From: Demequina sp. NBRC 110054 | Lineage (GTDB): Bacteria; Actinomycetota; Actinomycetes; Actinomycetales; Demequinaceae | Reading direction: 5' to 3' | DNA: 64,000 bases | Assembly (NCBI RefSeq): GCF_002090115.1 | Contig: NZ_BBRK01000004.1 | Span: 1,054,001 to 1,118,000, forward strand | Shown: piece after piece, positions 1 to 7,498 of the stretch | Layout of the letters: each line of letters opens with the position of its first letter | Position numbering within the stretch: position 1 is the stretch's first letter | The notes under the pieces: model-generated | Told to the model about the DNA's origin: nothing | Databases searched by the model: none | What the model saw: only the letters and a program-made list of their open reading frames with translations | Program-made: the position numbers and the translations under genes

Positions 1-2402
1 TCGCGCTGCCCGTCTCGCTGTTCGACGACCGCCTGCAGGAGCAGCCGGCGCTGACCCGCCCCTCCGCGATGGTGGCCGACGAGGTCATCGAGAACCCTCT
101 CACCGGTCCCGCCGAGGCCGCGGGCATGGCGCGCACCGCGCCGGCCTCGGTCGACGCGTACGCGCCCGCCACCGTCCAGGAGGGCGCGCCGCTCGCCGGT
201 CGTGGCGGCGAGCTCCCCTCTCGCGGCGGACTCCCGACGCGCGGAACGGTGACGGCGACGAGCGACGCTTCGAGCCCGTCCGAGCCTGCGCCCCAGCCGG
301 CGTCGGCTGTCGAGGGTCTCATCCGCGAGGATGCCGAGGCTGCCCCTGAGGGCACCGCGGTCGACTCCTCGAGCCTGGTCGAAGGCGCGACCGCGGCGGG
401 CCTGCCCGCGCGCCGTCGCCGCGCCGCGGAGCCCGCCTCTCCGAGCGCCCCGGAGCCTGGCGGCACGAACGTCATCGGTCTGCCCCAGCGGGCCACCGCC
501 GAGCAGCTGTCCGCTCTCGAGGGCGAGGCTGGAGCGGACTTCACCCCCAAGGTGTCCGCCTCCGAGGTCGCGCCGCAGAGCGCCGAGCAGCGCGCCGCGA
601 TGTTCCGCGGATTCCGCTCGCGCCGCGCGGGAGAGGTGCCCCCGTCCGCGGCCTCGACCGTCGACGCCTTCTTCCCCGGAGGCAGCCAGGCCGGCGCCGG
701 CCTCGAGCCCATCGCGCCGACCGCGCCGACCGCCCGCTCCGCGCAGATGCCTGCCGAGACCCCCGGCATCGGCCCGACCGCGGGCATCGCCGCGGCCTTC
801 GCCGCCGGTATCGCTCGCGCCGATGGACGCGGCGAGACCCCCGCGGCTCCCGCCTCCGCCGAGACCACCGGTCAGTCGCCGCTGATCCAGCACGGCTTCG
901 GCGACCCGCAGGGCCAGGACTCGGAGGCCCCGGCGGACACCAGCGGTTTCGTGATCCCGCTGCTCGAGGACGACGAGCCGCTCAAGGGTGTCGAGTCCGT
1001 CTCCCTCGTCGAGGAGCCCGTGGCGCCCGAGCAGACCGCAGTCGCTCCGCAGCCCTACTGGGAGCAGCAGGCCCCGGAGGCGCCGGCGATGCCCGCTCCG
1101 CCGTCGCCCTCGCAGCGCGCCGTCTTCGCGGCGCCTCAGGCCCCGAGCGCCGAGGTTGCGCCCCAAGCCCCGAGCGCCGAGGCCGCCCAGGAGGCCCAGC
1201 GTCGCTCGCTGTTCGCCCCTGATCCCGAGCCGACGCCCCCGCCCGCCGTGCCCGCGCCCGTGCAGCAGGCTCAGCCGGAGCCGGTGGTGGATCACGTCCC
1301 GGCAGCGCCGGTCGCGCCGCAGCCCGAGCCGGTCGTGTCCGCGCCTTCCCCCGTGGCTCCCCCGGCTGTCGTCGCCCCCGTGGTGTCCCCGGCCGTCGGC
1401 TTCGACGACCTCATCGGCGACGAGTCCACCGCGGAGACCGAGCGCGGCGGCTTCTTCAACAGGCTGTTCGGCCGCGGTCGCAAGGCCCCCGCGAGCCCGC
1501 ACGGCGAGGCGGCCGACGCCGGCACAGCCGAGCCGTTCGTGCCGACCCCGGCTGCCGCTCCCGCGGCCTTCACACCGCTTCCTGCGCAGGAACCGGCGGC
1601 CGACGTTCAGTCCGCGTCGGCGCAGGAGACCGAGGGGCAGGCCGCCGCGTTCGCGCCGGGTGCGTTCCCGCCCGCGTCGCCGACTCCGGCCCCCACCGCG
1701 CCGAGCCCCGCGCCCACGAGCCGGGCCGCTGAGGGCATGCCCACCAGCTCGTTCGTCGCGCCGATGAGCGCTCCCTCGGCGCCGACCGCCGAGTCCGCAC
1801 GGGCCGCGAGCGCTCCCGCGGCGCCCCCGAGCGCCCCGTCGGCTCCCGCGCAGGCCCCGTCGGCGCCCACGAGCTTCATGCCCGCGCCGGGTGAGAGCTT
1901 CATGCCCGCCGAGACGGCTGGGGGTGGCTGGCACGAGGAGCTCGCCGCGGTCGACCAAGGTCGCCGAGAGAGCGAGTCCGAGCCGTACTCGCCCGATCAG
2001 CTGGCGAACCCGGTCGGCTGGGAGCAGGCAGGCGCGTCGGCGCTCGAGCACGCCGAGCCCTCCGCCGGATACAGCCCGTCCTTCCAGATCAATCCGGAGC
2101 CCGACTCGGACCAGGGCGACCAGTCCGACGTCGCGTCCGCGGTCTTCTCGGAGTTCGCCTCTTTCGCCACCGAGCGTCCGAAGGTCCAGAAGACCAAGGC
2201 CGGCCTCACCAAGCGCGAGCGCACCAAGCCCGTCGAGGAGCCCAAGCCGCTCGAGGCCGAGGTCAAGATCACGGAGGCCCCGCGCGACGCCGACGCGGTC
2301 CGCCAGCGCTTCTCGAGCTTCTACTCGGGGACCCAGCGGGCGCGTTCCGACGTCGCCGAGTACGAGCGTCAGTCCCAGGCGAACAGTCAGGATCAGGCAT
2401 GA
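1..2402 (+). CDS. C-terminal tail of conservon sensor histidine kinase (partial)
   Basis: The reading frame is open from base 3 and stops at 2400-2402, so this is the 3' part of a gene that starts outside the window. About 800 residues are visible. Nearly all are Pro/Ala/Ser/Glu-rich low complexity with scattered basic patches (GLPARRRRAA, MFRGFRSRR, FFNRLFGRGRK) and a final more ordered stretch (VFSEFASFATERPKV, RQRFSSFYSGTQRAR). No kinase core lies in this portion. It is identified as the kinase because the next three genes are the roadblock, DUF742 and GTPase genes that follow such kinases in actinobacterial conservons, whose kinases often carry long disordered C-terminal tails. This tail is unusually long. 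The kinase identity is inference from context. Confidence 0.72.
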   Translation, partial: ALPVSLFDDRLQEQPALTRPSAMVADEVIENPLTGPAEAAGMARTAPASVDAYAPATVQEGAPLAGRGGELPSRGGLPTRGTVTATSDASSPSEPAPQPASAVEGLIREDAEAAPEGTAVDSSSLVEGATAAGLPARRRRAAEPASPSAPEPGGTNVIGLPQRATAEQLSALEGEAGADFTPKVSASEVAPQSAEQRAAMFRGFRSRRAGEVPPSAASTVDAFFPGGSQAGAGLEPIAPTAPTARSAQMPAETPGIGPTAGIAAAFAAGIARADGRGETPAAPASAETTGQSPLIQHGFGDPQGQDSEAPADTSGFVIPLLEDDEPLKGVESVSLVEEPVAPEQTAVAPQPYWEQQAPEAPAMPAPPSPSQRAVFAAPQAPSAEVAPQAPSAEAAQEAQRRSLFAPDPEPTPPPAVPAPVQQAQPEPVVDHVPAAPVAPQPEPVVSAPSPVAPPAVVAPVVSPAVGFDDLIGDESTAETERGGFFNRLFGRGRKAPASPHGEAADAGTAEPFVPTPAAAPAAFTPLPAQEPAADVQSASAQETEGQAAAFAPGAFPPASPTPAPTAPSPAPTSRAAEGMPTSSFVAPMSAPSAPTAESARAASAPAAPPSAPSAPAQAPSAPTSFMPAPGESFMPAETAGGGWHEELAAVDQGRRESESEPYSPDQLANPVGWEQAGASALEHAEPSAGYSPSFQINPEPDSDQGDQSDVASAVFSEFASFATERPKVQKTKAGLTKRERTKPVEEPKPLEAEVKITEAPRDADAVRQRFSSFYSGTQRARSDVAEYERQSQANSQDQA

Positions 2403-2454
2403 TTCCGACCACACCTACGCTCCGCCCGTGGAGCATCACCCCCAAGGAGGAGCA

Positions 2455-2895
2455 GTGACCGAACTGAGTCCCGAGGCCACCAACTTCGGATGGCTGCTGG
2501 ACAACTTCGTCCAGACGGTGCCCGGAACGCGCCACACCCTCGTCGTGAGCGCCGATGGCCTGCTCATGGCGATGTCGAAGAACCTGGACCGCACGGGTGG
2601 TGACACGCTCGCCGCCGTCGTGTCCGGCATGGCATCGCTGACGCGAGGCGCCGCACGCCAGCTCCAGGCGGGCGAGGTGCGCCAGTCGATCATCGAGATG
2701 GACGAGCTTTTCCTGTTCCTCATGTCGGTCTCGAACGGCTCGGTCCTCGCGGTCGCCGCCGACTCGACGTGCGACGTGGGCCTCGTCGGCTACGAGATGA
2801 CGCTGCTCGTCACCCGTACCGAGAACGCCCTCACCCCGCAGCTCATCACCGAGATGCGGCAGAACCTTCCGATCGACGGGCAGCTCCGCGCCTAG
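2455..2895 (+). CDS. Roadblock/LC7 domain protein (conservon CvnB type)
   Basis: A 146-residue protein starting at GTG 2455, four bases after AAGGAGG (2444-2450). The whole length is a roadblock/LC7 fold: an N-terminal helix (NFGWLLDNFVQTVPG), the strand pair HTLVVSADGLLMAMS, a central helix DTLAAVVSGMASLTRGAARQ, and C-terminal strands ending before ITEMRQNLPIDGQL. Family members bind and regulate small Ras-like GTPases, and one is encoded two genes downstream. It lies 52 nt after the kinase tail gene and 19 nt before the DUF742 gene, in the fixed conservon order, so it is expected to be a cytoplasmic membrane-associated partner of the kinase and GTPase. Longer in-frame starts upstream lie in another frame of the kinase gene and were rejected. 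Confidence 0.93.
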   Translation: MTELSPEATNFGWLLDNFVQTVPGTRHTLVVSADGLLMAMSKNLDRTGGDTLAAVVSGMASLTRGAARQLQAGEVRQSIIEMDELFLFLMSVSNGSVLAVAADSTCDVGLVGYEMTLLVTRTENALTPQLITEMRQNLPIDGQLRA

Positions 2896-2914
2896 GAGCG
2901 TCAAGGAGGAAGTC

Positions 2915-3307
2915 ATGAGCGACGCACACGAGCCTCTCGACGAGGAGACCTACGCCGTCCGCCCCTACGCGGTCACCGGCGGGCGCGTGAAGGCCGCCGG
3001 CAAGGACCTGCCGATGGAGGCGCTCGTCGAGTCGCTCTCCACGCCCCAGGCTCTCAGGGGGCTCACCCCGGAGAAGAAGACGATCCTGCAGCTCGCTACA
3101 GGTCAGTACCAGTCCGTGGCGGAGCTCTCTGCCCACACCCGTCTCCCCCTGGGTGTGGTCCGTGTGCTCGTGACGGACCTTGCGCAAGAAAACCACCTGA
3201 AGATCCACACCGGTGGAACGGCCGACGACGCCTCGACGCACGACGAGCAAGGCGGCCTTTCCCTGAGTCTCTTGGAGAGTGTCCTCGATGGCATCGCAGC
3301 CCTCTGA
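2915..3307 (+). CDS. DUF742 protein (conservon CvnC type)
   Basis: A 130-residue DUF742 protein with a strong ribosome site, AAGGAGG at 2903-2909, five bases before ATG 2915. The N-terminus YAVRPYAVTGGRVK is the family signature (VRPY followed by TGGR). The rest reads as a winged-helix-like fold (KKTILQLATGQYQSVAELSAHTRLPLGVVRVLVTDL) in which VAELSAHTRLPLGVVRVLV is helix-turn-helix-like. In conservons this protein is part of a membrane-associated complex with the kinase, roadblock protein and GTPase, and a DNA-binding role is not established. Its last 20 bases overlap the ATG-initiated start of the GTPase gene in another frame, so translation of the two is probably coupled. Confidence 0.92.
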   Translation: MSDAHEPLDEETYAVRPYAVTGGRVKAAGKDLPMEALVESLSTPQALRGLTPEKKTILQLATGQYQSVAELSAHTRLPLGVVRVLVTDLAQENHLKIHTGGTADDASTHDEQGGLSLSLLESVLDGIAAL

Positions 3308-3890
3308 CGTGGCCGGCACGATGGCGGCCCCACACGTGGCTCCCACCGTCGTCAAGATCGTGATCGCCGGCGGCTTCGCCGTCGGCAAGACCACGTTCAT
3401 CGGCTCGATCTCGGACATCGACCCCCTCAACACCGAGGCGGCGATGACGGAGAAGTCGATCGGTGTCGACGACGCCGGCGGCGTCAGCGACCGCAAGACC
3501 ACCACGACCGTCGCCATGGACTTCGGCCGCATCGCGCTGCCGGGGGCCCTGTGGCTCTACCTGTTCGGCACCCCGGGTCAGGACCGCTTCCTGTTCATGT
3601 GGGACGACCTGGTCCGCGGCGCGATCGGCGCCGTCGTCCTCGTCGACACCGAGCGCCTGGACCAGTGCTTCCCCGCCGTCGACTACTTCGAGGGCAAGGG
3701 CATCCCCTTCGTCGTGTGCGTCAACTGCTTCGACGGAGTCGCCCGGCACCAGCTCGAGGACGTCCGCGAGGCACTCGGCATCGGCCAGGACACCCCGATC
3801 ATGTACACGGACGCGCGCGAGAAGGCCGCCACCAAGCAGGCCCTGATCGCCGTCGTCCAGCTCGCGATGAAGCGCCTCAAGGGCGCCTGA
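3288..3890 (+). CDS. Ras-like GTPase (conservon CvnD type)
   Basis: A 200-residue small GTPase of the conservon/MglA-like type. The P-loop is GGFAVGKTT, the switch II region is FGTPGQDRFLFMWDDLVRGA, and the base-recognition region is VCVNCFDG, with NCFD replacing the usual NKxD as in other conservon GTPases. Two starts are possible: GTG 3279 and ATG 3288. I chose ATG because GGAG at 3274-3277 is 10 bases from it but only one base from the GTG. The gene overlaps DUF742 by 20 nt. It is expected to cycle between GTP and GDP forms under control of the roadblock partner. No cytochrome P450 gene follows, unlike some Streptomyces conservons. Confidence 0.93.
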   Translation: MASQPSDVAGTMAAPHVAPTVVKIVIAGGFAVGKTTFIGSISDIDPLNTEAAMTEKSIGVDDAGGVSDRKTTTTVAMDFGRIALPGALWLYLFGTPGQDRFLFMWDDLVRGAIGAVVLVDTERLDQCFPAVDYFEGKGIPFVVCVNCFDGVARHQLEDVREALGIGQDTPIMYTDAREKAATKQALIAVVQLAMKRLKGA

Positions 3891-3981
3891 GCCGGGCAGC
3901 ACGCACGATGCGAGGACGCCGCGCCACCGCCTTGGGCGGAGGGCGCGGCGTCGCCGCTTCCACGAGCGCTAGCCTTGAGGC

Positions 3982-4446
3982 GTGATCTACGTCGACGGCA
4001 CCGCGCTGTGCCGCTTCCTGCCTGGGGTGCGGTACTTCGAGGAGTGGAACCGGTGGGTGGTGCCCCGGATCCAGCAGGTCGCGACCACGCAGCTCGGCCT
4101 GACGGAGCTTCGGCAGGCCGCCGAGCTGTACCCGCGCGAGGAGAAGGCGAAGGCGTTCGAGGTGGTCGAGGTGATCCGCTCGCGGATGCCTCTCATCCGG
4201 TTCTCCGACCAGAACGTGACGGTCTCGACGCACGCTGCGGCGGTGCTCAAGCCCTTCGCCGCGCTCCATCTGGGCGCTGCTGCCGCGCATCCCGCGATCG
4301 ACACGATCGCGACGTACGACGCCGAGCTGGCGCGGGTGGCGGCGCTCTACGGCCTCACGGTGGTGAGCCCTGGCCTTCCCGAAGGCTGGCAGAATGGCCC
4401 CGGTGCCGCGGCCGCCACGGCCGCGCCGCCGACGAAGGAGAGTTGA
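3982..4446 (+). CDS. PIN-domain protein (VapC-like), stop codon inside tRNA-Ser
   Basis: A 154-residue protein whose first about 135 residues look like a PIN ribonuclease fold: MIYVDGTALCRF (first Asp), TQLGLTELRQA (Glu), HLGAAAAHPAIDTIATYDAEL (late acidic cluster) and GLTVVSPG at the end. These correspond to the acidic residues that bind metal in VapC toxins, though spacing should be checked by alignment. The GTG start is six bases after a TAGCCT -10 box at 3970-3975, so the transcript is probably leaderless. No antitoxin gene is adjacent; the gene upstream is the GTPase. The last codons and TGA (4444-4446) lie inside the first ten bases of tRNA-Ser, so tRNA processing would remove the stop codon. 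The function as toxin or RNase is inference. Confidence 0.7.
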   Translation: MIYVDGTALCRFLPGVRYFEEWNRWVVPRIQQVATTQLGLTELRQAAELYPREEKAKAFEVVEVIRSRMPLIRFSDQNVTVSTHAAAVLKPFAALHLGAAAAHPAIDTIATYDAELARVAALYGLTVVSPGLPEGWQNGPGAAAATAAPPTKES

Positions 4447-4524
4447 CCGAGCGGCCGAAGGTGACGGTCTTGAAAACCGTTGAGGCGTAACCCGTCTCCG
4501 TGGGTTCGAATCCCACACTCTCCG
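4437..4524 (+). tRNA. tRNA-Ser (anticodon UGA)
   Basis: The acceptor arms GGAGAGT (4437-4443) and ACTCTCC (4517-4523) pair, with G4524 as discriminator. The anticodon loop in CGGTCTTGAAAACCG presents TGA. A long variable arm and the T-arm sequence GGGTTCGAATCCC follow, typical of serine tRNA. No CCA is encoded. The 5' end overlaps the 3' end of the PIN gene by ten bases. Confidence 0.97.
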
Positions 4525-4542
4525 CTCTCGTGATCCGCCGCG

Positions 4543-4572
4543 TTGCTCGGCGGGTCTCGCGACCGGTACCCT
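4543..4572 (+). promoter_or_regulatory. Promoter of tRNA-Ser(GCU)
   Basis: TTGCTC (4543-4548) and TACCCT (4567-4572) are separated by 18 bases, a good sigma-70-type pair. The predicted transcription start is near 4579, about 15 bases before the mature tRNA. Confidence 0.6.
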
Positions 4573-4593
4573 GGTCCCCGGCCTTGGTGCCGA

Positions 4594-4680
4594 GGAGACG
4601 TGACCGAGTGGCCGAAGGTGCATCCCTGCTAAGGATGTGATGGGGCAACCTATCCGTGGGTTCGAATCCCACCGTCTCCG
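4594..4680 (+). tRNA. tRNA-Ser (anticodon GCU)
   Basis: The acceptor arms GGAGACG (4594-4600) and CGTCTCC (4673-4679) pair, with discriminator G4680. The anticodon stem-loop CATCCCTGCTAAGGATG presents GCT. A long variable arm and GGGTTCGAATCCC follow. No encoded CCA. The gene is a close relative of the UGA tRNA just upstream. Confidence 0.97.
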
Positions 4681-4687
4681 CCGATCT

Positions 4688-4716
4688 GGCCCCCGACCGT
4701 CCTCGGTCCGGGGGCC
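4688..4716 (+). terminator. Intrinsic terminator after the tRNA-Ser pair
   Basis: A GC-rich hairpin with arms GGCCCCCGACC and GGTCCGGGGGCC (one bulged base), followed by TTCGG. It lies eight bases after the tRNA and probably ends the tRNA transcript. Confidence 0.6.
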
Positions 4717-4774
4717 TTCGGCTTCTCCGGGCCCGGCCCGCGCCCCACATTCCCGTGCTCTCGGGGCGCCGCGG

Positions 4775-5392
4775 TCAGCGCAGCGGGTGAACCAGCCAAG
4801 CGTTGAGGAAGCTCCTCACGAGCGAGGGCATGTCGAGCGCGCCGCGGTCGAGCAGCCACTGCACCTGCAGGCCGTCGAGCAGCGCGATGGCCTGCGTGGC
4901 GATCCCCTCGGGGTCCGCGTTCGTCGCGAGCTCACCCTCCTCCTCGAGCTCCCTGAGCGCATCCACGAGCAGCCGACGCAGCGCGGAGTAACGGGTGCGG
5001 AAGTACTCGTGGCCGGGATGATCGGCGGAGGTCGCGGCGGCGGACAGCGTGGCGAACAGCTCCACCGCCCCTGGGGTCGAGGTGTTCGCCCTCGCGGTCT
5101 CGAGGAACGACAGCAGCAGCGTGCGCCCGTCGCGCGGTCCGTGCGCGAGATGCGCTGCGCCCAGCTCGTCCCGCCGACGAAGCGCCTCGACCAGCAGCAC
5201 CCGGATGTCCGGGTACAGCGCGTGGATCTCCTGCTCGGGCATGCGCGCGCGTGCGGCGACGGCGGCGATCGAGTCGCGCCCGATGGCGTGGGTGGAGGCC
5301 TCCTCCAGCACGGCGTCGAGGAGAGGCGCTGGCTCGAGATCGGGAGGCGCCTCCATGCGCACGATGGTCTCCAGGGTGCGAGAGCCCTCCAC
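4775..5392 (-). CDS. TetR-family transcriptional regulator
   Basis: A 205-residue regulator. The N-terminal about 60 residues form a TetR helix-turn-helix: LLDAVLEEASTHAIGRDSIA, VAARARMPEQEIHALYPDIR and LLVEALRRRDE. The C-terminal ligand/dimer domain (HGPRDGRTLLLSFLETARAN, LEEEGELATNADPEGIATQA, LLDGLQVQWLLD) resembles the TetR_C_6/BetI-like type. The start is GTG 5392, with GAGGAGG in ideal position (complement of 5399-5405, six-base spacing). The longer ATG form beginning at 5539 would run across the tRNA-Arg promoter and was rejected. It stands alone between tRNA genes, so its target is unknown; the neighbouring lipase-like gene is one possibility. Confidence 0.85.
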   Translation of the reverse strand: MEGSRTLETIVRMEAPPDLEPAPLLDAVLEEASTHAIGRDSIAAVAARARMPEQEIHALYPDIRVLLVEALRRRDELGAAHLAHGPRDGRTLLLSFLETARANTSTPGAVELFATLSAAATSADHPGHEYFRTRYSALRRLLVDALRELEEEGELATNADPEGIATQAIALLDGLQVQWLLDRGALDMPSLVRSFLNAWLVHPLR

Positions 5393-5516
5393 GGTCCACC
5401 TCCTCGTCGCAACGTTGCGACCCTTCGACTCTACGCCGTGCCGGGTGCGCGGGAGGGGTGCCGGCGCACGGGTCGAGCCGCCCAAGCGGGTGTGCTTCGC
5501 GCCCGTCGAAATCGTG

Positions 5517-5522
5517 TATAGT
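5517..5522 (+). promoter_or_regulatory. -10 box of tRNA-Arg
   Basis: TATAGT at 5517-5522 is an unusually good -10 hexamer in this GC-rich DNA and lies 24 bases upstream of the mature tRNA-Arg. The -35 element is weak (around 5494, GCTTCG). Confidence 0.5.
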
Positions 5523-5546
5523 TGTCTCTCGGCCCGCAAGGGCCAC

Positions 5547-5619
5547 GCGCCCGTAGCTCAACGGATAGAGCATCTGACTACGGATCAGAAGGTTGGGGGT
5601 TCGAATCCCTCCGGGCGCG
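5547..5619 (+). tRNA. tRNA-Arg (anticodon ACG)
   Basis: The acceptor arms GCGCCCG (5547-5553) and CGGGCGC (5612-5618) pair, with discriminator G5619. The anticodon stem-loop CTGACTACGGATCAG presents ACG, presumably modified to ICG. The D-arm TAGCTCAACGGATAGAGCA and T-arm GGGGTTCGAATCCCT are canonical. No encoded CCA. Confidence 0.97.
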
Positions 5620-5631
5620 CTGACAGTGAGA

Positions 5632-5656
5632 GGCCGGGACGCGAGTCCCGGCCTTT
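5632..5656 (+). terminator. Terminator of tRNA-Arg
   Basis: GGCCGGGAC (5632-5640), loop GCGA, GTCCCGGCC (5645-5653), then TTT. A perfect 9-bp stem just before the convergent lipase-like gene, so it may serve both strands. Confidence 0.75.
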
Positions 5657-5667
5657 CGCGTATCCCG

Positions 5668-7314
5668 TCACGCGGGGATGACCGCGTCGTACTCGTCTCC
5701 CGAGTCCTCGGACTCGATCCGGATCCGGAAGCGTCCGTCGAAGCCGGTGCCCGCGACCTCGAAGGTCCACGCGTCGTCCTCGCCCTCGACGGGCTGCGCG
5801 CGCTGCACCTCGCAATCGGCCTCCACCCCCGCCTCCTCACGGAGCTGGTCCAGGCTCGACGGGGAGCCGCTGGCGAAGTGCCTCTCGCCGGTGTGGACGA
5901 AGATCCCCGGCGGGCTGCCTGGGAACACCTGCACCAGATACTGCTTGTGGAACACCACGTTGTCCGAGAAGCCGAGTCCGTAGCTGTCGCGCTCGCTCAC
6001 GTAGACGTCGAGCCGGAACACCATGCCGGTCCCGTCGGCGGGAGCCGCGCGCGTGTCGATCCAGCCCTCCCAGATGAGCCTGCCGTCGCCCGCCCAGGTG
6101 TTGGTGCCGTCGCCGAACGCCGCGAGTGGCTCGAACAGGGCATCCTCGAGGGTCTCGTCGCCGCCGTCGGAGAGGTCCACCTTGCGGAACGGGCCGTAGC
6201 AGTTCTGCGCCTCGACGCTCTGGTGGAACAGGTCGAAGTCCACGTTGCGCGGCCTGATCGAGACGCCGAAGAAGAACTCGCTCCGACCGAACCAGTCCTT
6301 GCCCCGCTTGATGTTCGCGCGGTCGAGCAGCAGCGAGACGCGATGCGAGCCGTGGAGGAAGCGCATCGCGATCTCGTACGCCTCCCTCGAGGTCACGAGA
6401 GAGTCGCGCCCACCGTGGCACTTGTGCACGAACGTGCGGGGCGAGCCCGGGAGCTGAGCCGAGGCGTGCTTCACCAGGCCGTCGCTGCGGTTGTAGGCGA
6501 GCGTGCCCTCGTCGAGCAGGCTGGCCACCCGGTTGAGCGCACTCGCGATCCCCACGTTGTACGACCGGAAGTCCGTGCCGACTACCGTGAGGACGCGCGA
6601 GGGGTCGAACGCCGTGCGCCACTCGCGGAACCGCACCGAGTCGGGGTCGAACGCCTCGAGCTCGTGGCCTGCGTCCTTGACCTTGGGAAGTGCCTTGAGC
6701 AGCCAGTCGGGCGCCTGCTGGAAGGCGATCCCGCGGTGCGGGGTGCCGAGGGTCACGATGCGGTGCACGCGGTCGCGCGCCTCCTCGCCCATCGCGATGA
6801 CGCCTTCGCGCGCGACCAGCCCACCCATGCTGTGCGCGACGATGTCGACCCCACGGAAGTCCTCGCCGCGCCGCGCGGCCGAGGCCTCGATCAGGTCCAC
6901 GAGGCGCTTGAGGCCCGCTCCGTAGACCTCAAGCGTCCGTGGGCTGAGGTCGTAGTAGCGGTAGACCCAGATGGTGCCCGCCGTGCCTCCGGCGAGCACG
7001 CGCCGTTCGACGGCCGGGTCGAGGACCACCGTCCCGCTCGTCGAGATCGCGTCGAGGTCGCCGAGGTCCGGAGGTGACACCTGGGCGCGCGCGTAGTAGC
7101 CGGCCACGTTGGTCGCATCCCGGTACGGGTGCGACGGAGACTTGAGCGCGCGCAGCACGAAGCCCTCGTAGATGTAGTTGTCGCCCTTGCGGCCCGGATA
7201 GGCGGTGCCCTCGTTGAAGCCCTGATACGGGCTCGCCTGATCGTCGCTGAGGTCGGTGCCCCCGAATCCTCGGATCAGGATGAGCGGACGTAGTGATCGT
7301 GCGGCTGGCGTCAT
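5668..7314 (-). CDS. Lipase/esterase-like alpha/beta hydrolase
   Basis: A 548-residue protein. The N-terminal half is an alpha/beta hydrolase: the opening strand PLILIRGFGG (oxyanion region), a segment like other large cytoplasmic esterases (IWVYRYYDLSPRTLEVYG), and the nucleophile elbow DIVAHSMGGLVAREG (GxSxG), then VTLGTPHRGIAF as in PGAP1/LCAT-like lipases. VHKCHGGRDSLV may supply the catalytic His/Asp region. The C-terminal about 230 residues are beta-rich (FFFGVSIRPRNVDF, GMVFRLDVYVSERDS, WTFEVAGTGFDGRFRI) and I cannot name the fold. No signal peptide is visible. I chose ATG 7314 because AAGGGGG lies nine bases upstream; GTG 7321-7323 is the alternative. The substrate is unknown. Confidence 0.75.
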   Translation of the reverse strand: MTPAARSLRPLILIRGFGGTDLSDDQASPYQGFNEGTAYPGRKGDNYIYEGFVLRALKSPSHPYRDATNVAGYYARAQVSPPDLGDLDAISTSGTVVLDPAVERRVLAGGTAGTIWVYRYYDLSPRTLEVYGAGLKRLVDLIEASAARRGEDFRGVDIVAHSMGGLVAREGVIAMGEEARDRVHRIVTLGTPHRGIAFQQAPDWLLKALPKVKDAGHELEAFDPDSVRFREWRTAFDPSRVLTVVGTDFRSYNVGIASALNRVASLLDEGTLAYNRSDGLVKHASAQLPGSPRTFVHKCHGGRDSLVTSREAYEIAMRFLHGSHRVSLLLDRANIKRGKDWFGRSEFFFGVSIRPRNVDFDLFHQSVEAQNCYGPFRKVDLSDGGDETLEDALFEPLAAFGDGTNTWAGDGRLIWEGWIDTRAAPADGTGMVFRLDVYVSERDSYGLGFSDNVVFHKQYLVQVFPGSPPGIFVHTGERHFASGSPSSLDQLREEAGVEADCEVQRAQPVEGEDDAWTFEVAGTGFDGRFRIRIESEDSGDEYDAVIPA

Positions 7315-7477
7315 CGCCGCCACCCCCCTTGCCGACGCGCAGGGAAGACGCGTCGAAGTCTGGCCTCTAGTCGGTGCCGACCCCTCGGGGTGATCGCCGT
7401 GTCAGCGCGCCCGCCTGCTCAGCACCTGCCAGCAGGATCGACCGGGGTCCGTGACATGTCAAGGCGCCCGGCCGCCA

Positions 7478-7488
7478 CCGCATCGTCC
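7478..7488. repeat. Dispersed motif copy, CCGCATCGTCC (intergenic)
   Basis: CCGCATCGTCC followed by CCGAGG in the 175-bp gap between the hydrolase and the kinase-like membrane protein. A second copy at 7537-7547 falls in the end of the latter gene and reads Asp-Asp-Ala on the minus strand. I see nothing else in this gap. Confidence 0.8.
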
Positions 7489-7498
7489 CCGAGGGGTG

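Noticed and set aside
4437..5619. Integration site of a genomic island at the tRNA genes
   Set aside because: No integrase, no repeated tRNA 3' end and no change in composition or gene type next to the tRNAs.
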